A program made the position numbers and the translations under genes. Source: Oscillospiraceae bacterium (GTDB lineage: Bacteria > Bacillota > Clostridia > Oscillospirales > Oscillospiraceae). From it: 58,599 bases of DNA. The notes under the pieces were generated by a model. It saw only the letters and a program-made list of their open reading frames with translations. It was not told the origin of the DNA and searched no databases. Where the stretch lies: positions 1 to 58,599 of the forward strand of contig CADAUZ010000014.1 in assembly GCA_902791215.1 (NCBI GenBank), written 5' to 3'. The first letter of the stretch is position 1; every line of letters begins with the position of its first letter. This document shows positions 10,237 through 19,935 of the stretch, in pieces.

Positions 10237-11979
10237 TTATCCCTCGTATCCTTTTTTCTTTTTGAGCTGATCGCGCAGCGCCATGAGATCGGTGCCGCCG
10301 TCACGCAGTTGTTTTCGTTCTTCGATCTTTGCTATGTAATCGGACATGCTCTGTCTGCTGCGGCTGAGCATTTCCGGTTTTTGCAGGATGGCCACCAGAA
10401 GCCCCAGCTCATCGCCGCTGAGCTCGCCTGCCAGGTGGTCGGTGCTGACGTTCTGCCCCTTCTCGATGCGCTTGCGCACCACCGCGTAGATGCGGCCGAG
10501 ACCGGGGGCAGAGAAATCCTCCGGCGGCGGCAGGCCGGGCGTCGTGATCATGGCAGGTTCCAGGTACAGCAGGCGGATGAGGCCCTCCTCCGCCGCGGCT
10601 GAGGCGGGATCATCGTATTTGAGCTCTCGCGCCGCAGGCTGCATCTGCTTTTCGGGCCTCGCCTGCTCCTTCTGCACCTGGCGGTAGGTGGTGCTGACCA
10701 GGCGCTTTCGCCGCCGCTCCACATCGTTTACGATCACATCCGGCGGCAGCCCCAGCTCCTTTGCCAGATCCATCGCGTAGACCTGCCGCCTTACCTCATC
10801 CGGCAGGCGGGCCAGCAGCTCCACCGCCTCCCGCAGGTAGTCGGACTTCTGCTCGGTCACGTTCAGATCGTACTTTTCCCGGATGGCCCGCAGGCGGTAG
10901 TCCATCTGGTTCTCCGAGCCCTCCAGCAGCTTGCGGAAGGCCTCGGGGCCCTTGGTCTTGATATATTCGTCCGGGTCCTTGGCCCCGGTCATGCGCAGGA
11001 CGCGCACCTTGATGTCCAGCTTTTCAAGTATCCCGATGGCCCGCTGGGAGGCCTTGAGGCCCGCGCCGTCGTTGTCGTAGGCGATGATGACCTCGTTTGT
11101 ATAGCGTGAGATGAGCCGCGCCTGCTCGGGTGTCAGCGAGGTGCCCAGCGACGCCACCGCCGAGTCGAAGCCCGCCTGGTGCAGGCTTACCACATCTATA
11201 TTGCCCTCTGATAAGATGATATATCCGCTTTTCGATTTTTTAGCCAGATTCATGGCAAAAAGGTTCCGGCTTTTGTTAAAAGTCAGGGTTTCGGGGCTGT
11301 TGAGGTACTTGGGCTCCCCGTCGCCGAGGATACGGCCCGAAAAGCCGATGACATTTCCGCGCACGTCGATGACGGGAAACATGAGGCGGTTTCGGAAGGC
11401 GTCGTAAAAACCGCCGTTTTTGCCGCGCTTGACAAGGCCCGCGTCAAAGAGCTCATTGTCGGTAAAGCCCTTGTCGTACATGGCGTTGCGGAGACTTTCC
11501 CAGGTGTCGGGCGCGGCGCCGAGGCCGAAGTTTTTGACCATGGCGGGCGAGATGCCGCGCCGCTGTATGTACTGGACTGCCGAGCTGCCTTCGGGTTTGG
11601 AGAGGTTTGCGTAGAACCACCGGGCCGCCTCCTTATTGACGGCAAGCATGCGGGCACGCTTTTTCCCTTCGGCGCTGTCGGTCTCCTCGGGCATCTGCAT
11701 CCCGGCGCGCTTGGCGAGAAAGGCGATAGCCTCGGGATAGGAGAGGTTTTCGATCTCCATGATGAAGCTGATGACCCCGCCGCCCTTGCCGCAGCCGAAA
11801 CAGTGGTAGATCTGCTTGTCCGGTGAGACGGAGAAGGACGGCGTTTTCTCGCTGTGGAAGGGGCAGAGGCCGAACATGTTGGCCCCGCTGCGCTTCGATA
11901 AACGCACATACCCCGACACCACGTCCACGATGTCCGAGCGGTCCACCAGATCCTGTATGAACTTTTCGGGAATGGCCAA
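10237..11979 (-). CDS. dnaG: DNA primase
   Basis: Makes RNA primers at the replication fork. In 580 residues: the N-terminal zinc-binding CHC2 domain (GLCPFHSEKTPSF, then HCFGCGKGGG), the catalytic core, the TOPRIM domain with its acidic residues (ILSEGNIDVVSLHQAGF and AYDNDGAG), and a C-terminal helicase-interaction domain. I placed the start at the TTG of 11979 (giving MAIPEKFIQDLV) because AGAGGTGG lies five to six bases upstream; a GTG at 11988 preceded by GGAG is the alternative. Longer starts would run into a repeat element. It is followed within three bases by rpoD and preceded, across that repeat, by the dgt-like gene. Confidence 0.96.
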   Translation of the reverse strand: MAIPEKFIQDLVDRSDIVDVVSGYVRLSKRSGANMFGLCPFHSEKTPSFSVSPDKQIYHCFGCGKGGGVISFIMEIENLSYPEAIAFLAKRAGMQMPEETDSAEGKKRARMLAVNKEAARWFYANLSKPEGSSAVQYIQRRGISPAMVKNFGLGAAPDTWESLRNAMYDKGFTDNELFDAGLVKRGKNGGFYDAFRNRLMFPVIDVRGNVIGFSGRILGDGEPKYLNSPETLTFNKSRNLFAMNLAKKSKSGYIILSEGNIDVVSLHQAGFDSAVASLGTSLTPEQARLISRYTNEVIIAYDNDGAGLKASQRAIGILEKLDIKVRVLRMTGAKDPDEYIKTKGPEAFRKLLEGSENQMDYRLRAIREKYDLNVTEQKSDYLREAVELLARLPDEVRRQVYAMDLAKELGLPPDVIVNDVERRRKRLVSTTYRQVQKEQARPEKQMQPAARELKYDDPASAAAEEGLIRLLYLEPAMITTPGLPPPEDFSAPGLGRIYAVVRKRIEKGQNVSTDHLAGELSGDELGLLVAILQKPEMLSRSRQSMSDYIAKIEERKQLRDGGTDLMALRDQLKKKKGYEG

Positions 11980-12007
11980 GTTTACCACCTCTTGTGCTCC
12001 AACACTT

Positions 12008-12139
12008 GCCTCTCCCTTTGGGAGAGGTGCCCCAGTGCGCACACTGGGGCGGAGAGGGTCTGAGCGTCAACTGACGCCCCTCTCAGTCACGGCGCTTGCG
12101 GGGGACGCGCCGTGCCAGCTCCCCCCAAGGGGGGGAGCC
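12008..12139. repeat. Palindromic intergenic repeat, second copy
   Basis: Lies between dgt and dnaG. Ends are self-complementary blocks (CCTCTCCCTTTGGGAGAGG on the left, GCTCCCCCC-AA-GGGGGGGAGC on the right). The 23-base core starting TGCCCCAGTGCGCACACTGG at 12028-12050 is identical to that at 8885-8907. A further hairpin (CACGGCGC and GCGCCGTG) fills the right half. Sitting inside a conserved operon, it may modulate how much dnaG-rpoD message comes from the dgt promoter. Confidence 0.75.
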
Positions 12140-12150
12140 AAGTATTGCGG

Positions 12151-13155
12151 TTATTTTACCGTCCACGCGAACGGGATGAAGATCTCGCCGAACTTTTCCA
12201 TGGCGTAGCCGTCGGTCATGCCGGAGATATAGTCGACCGCCGCGCGGCCCTTGCCCTCTTTTTCGGCAATGATCTGCAGCTCCCGCGGCATTTTATCCGG
12301 GTGCTGCACGTAATATTCATAGAGCTTTTCCAGGATGCCCTGCACCTTGTCCTCTTCGCTCTTGGCGACGGGATTGGTGTAGACATCGGAGAACATGTAG
12401 CGATGAAAGAAATCGAAGGTCTCCTGCATCCGGGGGGACATGCGAAGCTCCCCGTCCCGGCTGTTCTCGATGAGGTCAGTGATGAGGGAATTGATGCGCT
12501 CGCTGTTGCGCTCCCCGCAGTCACGGCGGATGCGCTCCGGCACCGCGTAGGCGCGGATGATGCCGGCGCGGATGGAGTCGTCCAGATCGTGGTTTATGTA
12601 GGCGATGCGGTCGCACAGGCGCACACAGGTGGCTTCACGCGTATCGTCCGGCGCGCCGTGGGTGTGGTTGAGGATGCCCATGCGCGTCTCGTAGCAGAGG
12701 TTGAGCCCCTGGCCGTCCCGCTCCAGAACGTCCACCACGCGCAGGCTTTGCTCATAGTGCTTGAAGCCGCCCTCGTAGATGGTGTTCAGCGCCCGCTCCC
12801 CCGCATGGCCGAAGGGCGTATGGCCCAGGTCGTGCCCGAGGCCGATGGCTTCGGCGAGGTCTTCATTAAGGCCGAGCGCGCGGGCAACGGTTCTTGCAAG
12901 GCGCGTGACCTCCAGCGTGTGGGTCAGGCGCGTGCGATAGTGGTCTCCCTCCGGACGCAGGAAGACCTGGGTTTTGTGCTTTAAGCGGCGGAAGGCCTTG
13001 CAGTGGGTGATGCGGTCTACGTCCCGCTGAAAGCAGGTGCGGATCTCGCACTCCGGCTCCGGCTCGAGCCTGCCCCGGCTCTCCGACGCCGGCACCCCGT
13101 ATGGGCCGATGATCAGACGCTCCAGCTTTTCTCTTTCCTCGCGCGGACAGGACAT
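12151..13155 (-). CDS. dgt: dGTPase-like HD-domain triphosphohydrolase
   Basis: An HD-superfamily enzyme related to deoxyguanosine triphosphate triphosphohydrolase, which removes triphosphate from dNTPs. The metal motif is complete: the first histidine in RTRLTHTLEV, the HD pair in GLGHDLGHTPFGHAGE, and a later CDRIAYINHDLDD aspartate. The opening CFQRDVDRITHCKAFRRLKHKTQVF is characteristic. About 334 residues, as in the short Gram-positive branch. I chose the ATG at 13155; a GTG at 13164 is also possible. It heads the widespread clostridial order dgt-dnaG-rpoD, which ties dNTP pools to replication start-up. Substrate preference among dNTPs cannot be read from the sequence. Confidence 0.9.
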   Translation of the reverse strand: MSCPREEREKLERLIIGPYGVPASESRGRLEPEPECEIRTCFQRDVDRITHCKAFRRLKHKTQVFLRPEGDHYRTRLTHTLEVTRLARTVARALGLNEDLAEAIGLGHDLGHTPFGHAGERALNTIYEGGFKHYEQSLRVVDVLERDGQGLNLCYETRMGILNHTHGAPDDTREATCVRLCDRIAYINHDLDDSIRAGIIRAYAVPERIRRDCGERNSERINSLITDLIENSRDGELRMSPRMQETFDFFHRYMFSDVYTNPVAKSEEDKVQGILEKLYEYYVQHPDKMPRELQIIAEKEGKGRAAVDYISGMTDGYAMEKFGEIFIPFAWTVK

Positions 13156-13326
13156 ACGCCTCACCGCCTTTCCCAGAATCAGAGGCAGGGTTTTTCCCTT
13201 CCCTTACTCTTATACGACGCAAAATTGTATTTCCCTTTATTTTTTTGAAAAATTTTTTCGGGGCTCGTCTGCGCTTCGCATACGCCGATTTTCATCTGCG
13301 GAAATGGAAGAAACAGCAAATTTCTA

Positions 13327-13355
13327 TTGCCGCTCCCTCTTAAATGTGGTATTAT
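13327..13355 (+). promoter_or_regulatory. Promoter of the GGDEF gene
   Basis: TTGCCG at 13327-13332 and TATTAT at 13350-13355, spacer 17 bases, 46 bases before the start. The dgt gene is transcribed the other way. No riboswitch fold was seen in the leader. Confidence 0.55.
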
Positions 13356-13401
13356 TACATAAAACAGATCCAGTTTTCAATCGGAACGGAGGGGAACAGA
13401 T

Positions 13402-14433
13402 ATGGGGTCACCTGACCGAAAATGGGCAAAACGCCTGCTTGACAATACGTCGCAGGGGCTGATCGCGCTGCATGTGCTTCTGGCGCTCTATTTTGTCACC
13501 GATTCCCTGCTGCCGATGTTTCTGGTGAATCTGGTCTGCGCGGTGTGCGGAGTGATCGGCCTGTATCTGTTGAAAAAGGGACAGATCCGCGCCCATATTC
13601 TGATCCTCTATCTCTCGGAGCTGATTCATCTTGGGTTTTCCGTGGTCGTTCTGGGATGGAGCGCGGGTTTTCAGCTCCCATTGGTCGGGCTGACCTGCAT
13701 GGTCTTCCTCGGCGAGTATCTGGGGCGTTCGCTGAAGCTGCCGTACATTCCGGCGCTGCCGCTTGGGCTTGTCAATCTGGCTGTCTACGTGCTGGCCTAT
13801 CCGCATTTCTTTTACAGACCCGGTCTTGCCGGGCTTGAACAGTCCTCGGTTTACTTGCTCCAGCTTCTCTGGAGCGGCGGTGTGTTCGCGCTTGTCATCT
13901 GCGGGCTGCTTTCGGTTGTGAACCTGACCACCGTGTCAGAGCACCGCCTTACCAACAAGGCCGAGACCGACGAGCTGACAGGGCTGCTCAACCGCGCGGG
14001 TTACGACCGGCTTTTGGAGGAGCTCGACCTCAAGGAGACGATCCTCCTGCTTGTGGATACCGATAAGTTCAAGGGCATCAACGACCGCTTCGGACATGAG
14101 ACCGGCGACCGGGTTTTGCAGAAGATCGCCAAATCGCTGCTTGCTAACTTCCGGCAAAACGATTATGTCTGCCGCATCGGCGGTGATGAATTTGCGGTTT
14201 TGATGCTGAACATCGGAATTCTGGACGATGACAGGATCATTGATAAGATCCGTTTCATCAACCGCGAGCTTGCAGCCACCGCCGTAGATGAACTGCCGAC
14301 TGTCTCGGTCAGCGTCGGTGTTGCCCGCGGGACAGGCGCCTCGAACTGGACAGAGCTGTTTAAGCAGGCGGACTCCGTGCTGTATGGGGTCAAGCAGGAC
14401 GGCGGCCGCGGCTGCCGTGTTTACCACGCATAA
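13402..14433 (+). CDS. Membrane-bound diguanylate cyclase (GGDEF)
   Basis: Makes cyclic di-GMP from two GTP. The N-terminal half (to about residue 175) has five or six hydrophobic membrane segments, a 5TM/6TM-type sensor with no recognisable ligand domain. The C-terminal GGDEF domain starts at NKAETDELTGLLNRAGYD; LLVDTDKFKGINDRFGHETGD gives the metal and base contacts; the active site is IGGDEFAV, intact. RQND lies exactly five residues before GGDEF, matching the RxxD inhibitory site, so product feedback is expected. GGAGGGG stands upstream of the ATG. Flanked by dgt (divergent) and a terminator, it is a single-gene unit and one of two clear c-di-GMP genes here, with the HD-GYP protein at 29196. 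Confidence 0.93.
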   Translation: MGSPDRKWAKRLLDNTSQGLIALHVLLALYFVTDSLLPMFLVNLVCAVCGVIGLYLLKKGQIRAHILILYLSELIHLGFSVVVLGWSAGFQLPLVGLTCMVFLGEYLGRSLKLPYIPALPLGLVNLAVYVLAYPHFFYRPGLAGLEQSSVYLLQLLWSGGVFALVICGLLSVVNLTTVSEHRLTNKAETDELTGLLNRAGYDRLLEELDLKETILLLVDTDKFKGINDRFGHETGDRVLQKIAKSLLANFRQNDYVCRIGGDEFAVLMLNIGILDDDRIIDKIRFINRELAATAVDELPTVSVSVGVARGTGASNWTELFKQADSVLYGVKQDGGRGCRVYHA

Positions 14434-14469
14434 GAATAATACCTCCGCTCCTTTCGGAGCTGAACGGGA

Positions 14470-14517
14470 AACCAGGCTTGAGCTGTGCGTTTGGCACGGT
14501 TCAAGCCTGGTTTTTCT
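14470..14517 (+). terminator. Terminator after the GGDEF gene
   Basis: AACCAGGCTTGA at 14470-14481 pairs with TCAAGCCTGGTT at 14501-14512, followed by TTTCTG. The stem may also end the convergent sugar operon. Confidence 0.75.
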
Positions 14518-14555
14518 GTCTTTGGATCACATCGCCCAATGGAGTGCAGGTTTGA

Positions 14556-16190
14556 TCACTTTCTCCCAGTGCGGGTCCTGTAATAGATCCGCGCTTCATA
14601 GGGCCGGAGCGTTTCCCGACAGTCGGGGTAATCGGAGATCAGCAGACGCATGTCCGAGGTCTCCGCATCCAGCGGGTTTTGAAGCGTGTGGCCGTAAAAG
14701 TTGCAGACAACCAGCAGCTCTTCCTCCGCGTTTGTCCGGGTGTAGGCAAAGAGCTCCTTGTGCTCCGGCAGGAGCAATGCATAGCGGCCATCGGCAAAAA
14801 CCGGATATTTTTTTCGCAGGGAAATCAGCGCCCGATAGCAGGCGTAAACCGAATCCGGATCGTTTACCTGTGCCTCGGCGTTGATGGTGCGGTAGTTGGG
14901 ATTGACCCTCAGCCACGGCTTTCCCTTTGTAAAGCCCGCGTTTTCCTCCGTGCTCCACTGCATGGGCGTTCTGGCATTGTCGCGGCTGACGGTATGGAGC
15001 GAATGCAGGATCTCCGCCTCGCTGTACCCCTCCGCGCGCATTTCCCGGATGTGGTTGAGCGCCCCGATGTCGCGGTAATCATCCAGCGCATAGTCCACAT
15101 TCGTCATGCCGAGCTCCTGCCCCTGGTAGATATAGGGCGTCCCCTGCATGCCGAACAGCAGGATCGCCAGCATTTTCGCGCACGTTTCCCGGTATTCGCC
15201 GTCATCCCCCCAGCGGGAGACGCAGCGCGGCAGATCATGGTTTTCCCAGAAAAGGCTGTTCCAGCCCTTTTCGTAAAGCTCCGTCTGCCAGCGGCTGAGT
15301 ACCTCCTTGAACTGGAGGAAGGGCAGCGGCATCAGCTCCCGGTTCTCCCGGCCCGGCACACGGTCGAGCTTGATATGTTCAAACTGGAACACCATGGAAA
15401 GCTCGCTCCCGTCGGGATTGCTGTAAAGCTTTGCGCTGTCCGTGGTGGCGCTCCACGCCTCCCCCACGGTGACAAGCTCCGCGCCCTGCAGCGCTTCCCT
15501 GCTCAGCTCCCGAATATACTCATGCAGGCGCGGCCCCGCGACGCGGATCTTCTGATCCGGGTCTTTGCCGAAGTGATCCACCACGTCCAGGCGAAATCCG
15601 CCGACGCCGCGCGCCGCCCACCAGTGGAGGATCTTGTACAGTTCCTGCCGCATGGCCGGGTTTTCCCAGTTGAGGTCCGGCTGCTTGACAGAATACTGAT
15701 GGAAGTAATACTGCTTAAGCTCCGGCACCCACTCCCAGGCCGGGCCGCCGAAGGAAGCGGGCATGTCGTTGGGCGGCGTGCCCGCCTCGCCGTCACGCCA
15801 AACGTAAAAATCGTGGTAGGGGTTATCGCGGCTCTTTTTCGCCTCGATAAACCAGCGGTGTTCATCGGAGGAGTGGTTGAGCACCATGTCCAGGATGATG
15901 CGGATGCCCCGCTTCTTTGCCTCGGCAATCAGGCGGTCCATATCCTCGAGCGTGCCGAACAGCGGGTCGATATCCTGATAGTCGGAGACGTCGTAGCCGT
16001 TGTCGTCCTGCGGGGAGCGGAATACCGGCGACAGCCAGATCGCGTCGATCCCAAGCCCGGCCAGATAATCGAGTTTGGAAATGACGCCGGGCAGATCACC
16101 CATGCCGTCCCCGTTTGCGTCCATAAAACTGCGGGGATAGACCTGATAAATCACCGCCGATTTCCACCACGGCTGCGCGATTCCGTTCAT
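14556..16190 (-). CDS. GH13 alpha-glucosidase (oligo-1,6-glucosidase type)
   Basis: A cytoplasmic alpha-glucosidase of GH13 (no signal peptide) of normal length, 544 residues. The conserved regions are all present: DMVLNHSSDEHRWF, the nucleophile aspartate in GFRLDVVD, the acid/base glutamate in VTVGEAWS, and the transition-state pair in FWENHDLPR. A valine follows the nucleophile as in enzymes that cut alpha-1,6 bonds of isomaltose and related sugars, rather than the threonine of alpha-1,4 enzymes; sucrose or trehalose-6-phosphate activity cannot be excluded. Last gene of the sugar operon, 13 bases after GH32. Confidence 0.9.
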   Translation of the reverse strand: MNGIAQPWWKSAVIYQVYPRSFMDANGDGMGDLPGVISKLDYLAGLGIDAIWLSPVFRSPQDDNGYDVSDYQDIDPLFGTLEDMDRLIAEAKKRGIRIILDMVLNHSSDEHRWFIEAKKSRDNPYHDFYVWRDGEAGTPPNDMPASFGGPAWEWVPELKQYYFHQYSVKQPDLNWENPAMRQELYKILHWWAARGVGGFRLDVVDHFGKDPDQKIRVAGPRLHEYIRELSREALQGAELVTVGEAWSATTDSAKLYSNPDGSELSMVFQFEHIKLDRVPGRENRELMPLPFLQFKEVLSRWQTELYEKGWNSLFWENHDLPRCVSRWGDDGEYRETCAKMLAILLFGMQGTPYIYQGQELGMTNVDYALDDYRDIGALNHIREMRAEGYSEAEILHSLHTVSRDNARTPMQWSTEENAGFTKGKPWLRVNPNYRTINAEAQVNDPDSVYACYRALISLRKKYPVFADGRYALLLPEHKELFAYTRTNAEEELLVVCNFYGHTLQNPLDAETSDMRLLISDYPDCRETLRPYEARIYYRTRTGRK

Positions 16191-16203
16191 GGCGCGTCCT
16201 CCT

Positions 16204-17664
16204 TTAATCGTTAATTACAAGATCGTATTTCTCCACATCCAGCAGGGCAGCGCCGTCGGCGGAGAAGCTGATGCCGTCAGCCGACAGCGGGGTGTACAGC
16301 GTCATGGAGGCGGCACACGTCCCACCGCCCGCAAAGAGCTCAAGGCTGTACTTATCCATGATGATCCTGAGATCGATTTCGCCGTTTTGGATGGGCGCCG
16401 GAAATTCACGAACGTGCACGATATCATGCGGGAAACCGGAGTTGAGGCGGTCCATGCGCATGATTCCCGCTTCCGGGAAGATGGTCAGCTCCGTATAGAC
16501 ACTCTCGCCCTCCGCGGCGCGGATGCGAAAGCTTCTGTAGGTGCCGCTGATATGCAGCCGCATATCCAGCACGCGGCCCGAAACGCCGGGAAGGCTCACT
16601 CGGTCAGTGACGGTCACGTTTTCATAGCTGACCGCGTTCCGGCGAAAGACTTCCAGTTCCCGCACCGGCCGCTGGTACAGTCTGCCGTCGCGGATGGAAA
16701 GCTCGCGCGGCACCGTCATCTGTCCGAAGAAGGGCAGCTTCGGGCGGCCCTCGCGGGAGCCTGCCCAGCTCTGCATCCAGCCGATCATGATGCGGCGTCC
16801 GTCGGAGGTCTCCACCGTCTGCGGCGCATAAAAGTCCAGGCCGTAGTCGATGGCCTGCACATACTCGTCCACCAAGCAGCGCTTTTCGGCATCATAGCGA
16901 CCGATGTGGCAGACGGTCCCATCGCCGGGGTGGTACTCCAGACCCTCGTTTTGCATCTCGTGGGCGCTGTGGAGCAGAACCGCCTTGCCGTCAAGCGTGA
17001 AGAAATCCGGGCACTCCCACATGGTTCCGTAGTGTCCCCGTCCGGCGGCGAGAACACCCGCATACCGCCAGTGCCGCCCATCGTCGCTGTCATATTGCAG
17101 GATGGCGCCGCTGCCGTCGGGGCAGAGGTTCGCCGCGACGGCGTGAAAACCGTCCCCGCCGCGCCAGATTTTGGGGTCGCGGAAATCCACATGACTGCCG
17201 CCCTCGGGCAGCATGGAGCTGTCGATCACGGGATTGAGGGGGTACTTCTCGTAATCCGTGCCGTCGCCGACGGCGATGCACTGCGTCTGGTACTCGTCCC
17301 CGTCGTCGGTCTTTCTCACGCCGGTGTAGAGCAGAAGGTGCTCACCGTTCGGCAGCTCGACCGCGCTGCCGGAGAAGCATCCGTCCTTGTCATAAGGCGC
17401 GTCGGGCGCCAGGGCCGCGGGCAGATAGTCCCAGCGGATGAAATCCCGGGTCTTCACATGGCCCCAGTGCATGGGCCCCCAGGTGATATCAAAGGGGTAG
17501 TATTGGAAAAACAGGTGATACTCTCCCTTGTAAAGGGAGAAGCCGTTGGGGTCGTTGATCCAGCCGATGCCGCCCGTCACATGGAAAGCAGGCAGCAGCT
17601 TTCGGGCCTCTTCCCGCTTCTCCCGCTCGTATTCGCGCGCCTTGCGCAGCATTTCACTCTGCAT
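16204..17664 (-). CDS. GH32 sucrose hydrolase (invertase / sucrose-6-phosphate hydrolase)
   Basis: Splits the glucose-fructose bond of sucrose, sucrose-6-phosphate or fructose-ended oligosaccharides. Nucleophile D38 lies in WINDPNG, the transition-state aspartate in FRDPK and the acid/base glutamate in WECPD; GIGWINDPNGF opens the five-bladed propeller and the last 120 residues form the beta-sandwich. There is no signal peptide, so it acts on imported sugar. Because the transporter is of the ABC type and not a PTS, unphosphorylated sucrose left after GH36 removes galactose is the likely substrate. It starts 12 bases after GH36 and stops 13 bases before GH13, so the three are one translational block. 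Confidence 0.93.
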   Translation of the reverse strand: MQSEMLRKAREYEREKREEARKLLPAFHVTGGIGWINDPNGFSLYKGEYHLFFQYYPFDITWGPMHWGHVKTRDFIRWDYLPAALAPDAPYDKDGCFSGSAVELPNGEHLLLYTGVRKTDDGDEYQTQCIAVGDGTDYEKYPLNPVIDSSMLPEGGSHVDFRDPKIWRGGDGFHAVAANLCPDGSGAILQYDSDDGRHWRYAGVLAAGRGHYGTMWECPDFFTLDGKAVLLHSAHEMQNEGLEYHPGDGTVCHIGRYDAEKRCLVDEYVQAIDYGLDFYAPQTVETSDGRRIMIGWMQSWAGSREGRPKLPFFGQMTVPRELSIRDGRLYQRPVRELEVFRRNAVSYENVTVTDRVSLPGVSGRVLDMRLHISGTYRSFRIRAAEGESVYTELTIFPEAGIMRMDRLNSGFPHDIVHVREFPAPIQNGEIDLRIIMDKYSLELFAGGGTCAASMTLYTPLSADGISFSADGAALLDVEKYDLVIND

Positions 17665-17676
17665 AGTAACCTCTCA

Positions 17677-19896
17677 TTACTCCGTTTTTTTCCAGATCAT
17701 CTGTACGCTCGGCGTGTTGCCCAGCATGATGGGCAGCGTGACGCCCGCGTACATGAGCGCCGCGCCGGAAAGCCGCAGCGCGGGCATTTCGGCATTGCAG
17801 CCATAGAAGTCCGCCGCCTGCAGGGTATACACGCTCTCCGCATCCAGGCCCTTGAGCCTCAGATGCAGCGGCTTCGGGTTGGCCTCCGGCTGTGTCAGCA
17901 CAAGGCTCACCAGCGTCTCGCTTCGGTCCGGGGAGACCTGCTGCCATGCGACGAAGCGGCCCTTGCCCGGCTCCGCCAGGCGGTAGTATTCACCCTCGCC
18001 GATCACGCTGCGAAGGGCGCGAAAACGCTCAAGCTGCTGTCGAATCTCGGCCTTTTCCTCTGCCGTGAGCTTTGCGGGGTTCAGCTCATAGCCGAAGGTG
18101 CCGCTCATGGCCACCGTGGCCCTCGTCCCGAAGGGCGTGGTGCGGCCGGTCTGATGGTTCGGCGCGGTGGAGACATGGGCGCCGACCGCGGAGACAGGGT
18201 AGCCGAAGGAGGTGCCGTACTGGATCGTGAGGCGGGCGATGGGGTCGGTGTTGTCGCTGCACCAGATCTGCGGGCAATAGGCCAGCATCCCCGCGTCAAA
18301 GCGCCCGCCGCCCCCGGCGCAGCCCTCGAAGAGCACGTCGGGGAACGCGCGCGTCAGGCGGTCCATAAGGTCGTAGAGTCCCAGCACATAGCGGTGGGCA
18401 AGCTCGCCCTGCCGGTCGGCGGGCAGCGCGGCGGAGTGCAGATCCGTCAGATGGCGGTTCATGTCCCACTTGATATAGCTGATGGGCAGCTTGGAGAGAA
18501 GGCCGGAGAGGGTTTCAAACAGCCAGTCCACGATTTCTCCCCGCGACAGATCCAGCACGAGCTGATTGCGGCTTATGGCGGGCTGTCTGCCCGGAACGCG
18601 CAGCGCCCAGTCCGGGTGCGCACGGAAGAGCTCGGAATCCTCGCTCACCATCTCCGGCTCGACCCATAGTCCGACCTTCAGGCCCATATCGGTGATTTTG
18701 TTCAGGAGCGTGTCAAAGCCGTGCGGCAGCTTGCGTGTATTCGGGAACCAGTCACCGAGACTGGTATGGTCATCGTCCCGGTGCCCGAACCAGCCGTCGT
18801 CGATGACCAGCATATCCACGCCGAGCTCCTTTGTCTCGCGCGCAAGGCCCAGAAGCTTGTCCTCGTCGAAGTCAAAATACATGGCCTCCCAGCTGTTGAG
18901 CAGGATCGGGCGCTCGGCGAGGGGGATATACCGGCGGCATACGTTTTCACGGATAAAGCGGTGGTATGTATGGGAGAGCTGCGCAAGGCCGCTGACGCTG
19001 CACGCGAGAAGGACCTCAGGCGTATCGAAGCGCTGTCCCGGCTCCAGGAGCCAGGAGAAGCCCTCGCTGTTGATGCCGGACACCACGCGCACGGAGCCGG
19101 ACTGGTCCAGCTCGATATCCGTCCTGTGGTTTCCGGAGTAGACCGGCATGACGCCAAAGCACAGGCCCGCGTCCTCCGTTGTATCCGGTTCGCACAGGAT
19201 GACGAAGGGATTGTGCTGGTGGCTGGACGCGCCGCGCTTCGACGCGACAGTCTGGATGCCGTCCATCAGCGCGCGCCGCTCGGGCTGGCGCTCGAGGGTG
19301 TGGCGGCCGTGGAAGTGGAGCAGCTCCCATTCCCCGAAGGGGAGATCGAGGCAGGCGGAGGCCGCTTTATGCAGGCGGATCGCAGCGTCGCCGCAGTTCA
19401 CGATGCGGGCGGCACGGGTGATCACGTCTTTTTCCGCGAACACGCCATACAGGAGTTCGACTTGAAGCCCACTTGCTTTGTCGGCAAGCGTGACACACAG
19501 CGTCTCGCACTCCCCTCCACGGTCAAACGCGGAAGGAAGTCCCTCCAGCGCGTATTTCCCCGCCCGGATCTTGTGGCTCACATAGCGCAGATCCGCGCCG
19601 AGCTGTCCGCGCCCGGTTTCGGCGTCCAGGGAGCTCAGGCGAAAATCGCCGCCGTTTGCGCCGCTGTACTCCTGCGGCATGGTATCCAGCGACCAGCCGC
19701 GGTCGTTCTGCAGTTCATACGGATTCGGGGAAAAGCCGCAGTCACGTTTGAGGTGCAGGTAATCGAAGCAGCCCTCCGCCCGCCGTCCGTAATAGAGATG
19801 CAGCAGATAGCCCAGCGGGCCGATCTGCATCTGATAGCTTGTGTTTTTCGTTGTCAGCGTAAAGGTGTTTTTTTCACTGTCAAAGACGATACCCAT
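17677..19896 (-). CDS. GH36 alpha-galactosidase
   Basis: Removes terminal alpha-1,6-galactose from raffinose, stachyose or melibiose. About 739 residues, the usual size of tetrameric bacterial GH36. It has an N-terminal beta-supersandwich, the barrel opening NSWEAMYFDFDE and MLVIDDGWFGHRDDD, the nucleophile aspartate in YIKWDMNRH (about residue 477), and the acid/base aspartate in the glycine-rich CAGGGGRFDAGML (about 534). I chose the ATG at 19896 because GGAGG stands nine bases upstream; an upstream ATG at 19920 has no ribosome site. No signal peptide, so it works in the cytoplasm. It is separated from the upstream DUF624 gene by repeat copy B but followed closely by GH32. Confidence 0.95.
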   Translation of the reverse strand: MGIVFDSEKNTFTLTTKNTSYQMQIGPLGYLLHLYYGRRAEGCFDYLHLKRDCGFSPNPYELQNDRGWSLDTMPQEYSGANGGDFRLSSLDAETGRGQLGADLRYVSHKIRAGKYALEGLPSAFDRGGECETLCVTLADKASGLQVELLYGVFAEKDVITRAARIVNCGDAAIRLHKAASACLDLPFGEWELLHFHGRHTLERQPERRALMDGIQTVASKRGASSHQHNPFVILCEPDTTEDAGLCFGVMPVYSGNHRTDIELDQSGSVRVVSGINSEGFSWLLEPGQRFDTPEVLLACSVSGLAQLSHTYHRFIRENVCRRYIPLAERPILLNSWEAMYFDFDEDKLLGLARETKELGVDMLVIDDGWFGHRDDDHTSLGDWFPNTRKLPHGFDTLLNKITDMGLKVGLWVEPEMVSEDSELFRAHPDWALRVPGRQPAISRNQLVLDLSRGEIVDWLFETLSGLLSKLPISYIKWDMNRHLTDLHSAALPADRQGELAHRYVLGLYDLMDRLTRAFPDVLFEGCAGGGGRFDAGMLAYCPQIWCSDNTDPIARLTIQYGTSFGYPVSAVGAHVSTAPNHQTGRTTPFGTRATVAMSGTFGYELNPAKLTAEEKAEIRQQLERFRALRSVIGEGEYYRLAEPGKGRFVAWQQVSPDRSETLVSLVLTQPEANPKPLHLRLKGLDAESVYTLQAADFYGCNAEMPALRLSGAALMYAGVTLPIMLGNTPSVQMIWKKTE

Positions 19897-19935
19897 AGGG
19901 CCAGTCCTCCATATATACAATCACGGCTGTGATAT

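Noticed and set aside
16189-18669. 826-codon open frame opposite GH32 and GH36
   Set aside because: Antisense to two genes with full catalytic motifs; composition typical of a shadow frame.
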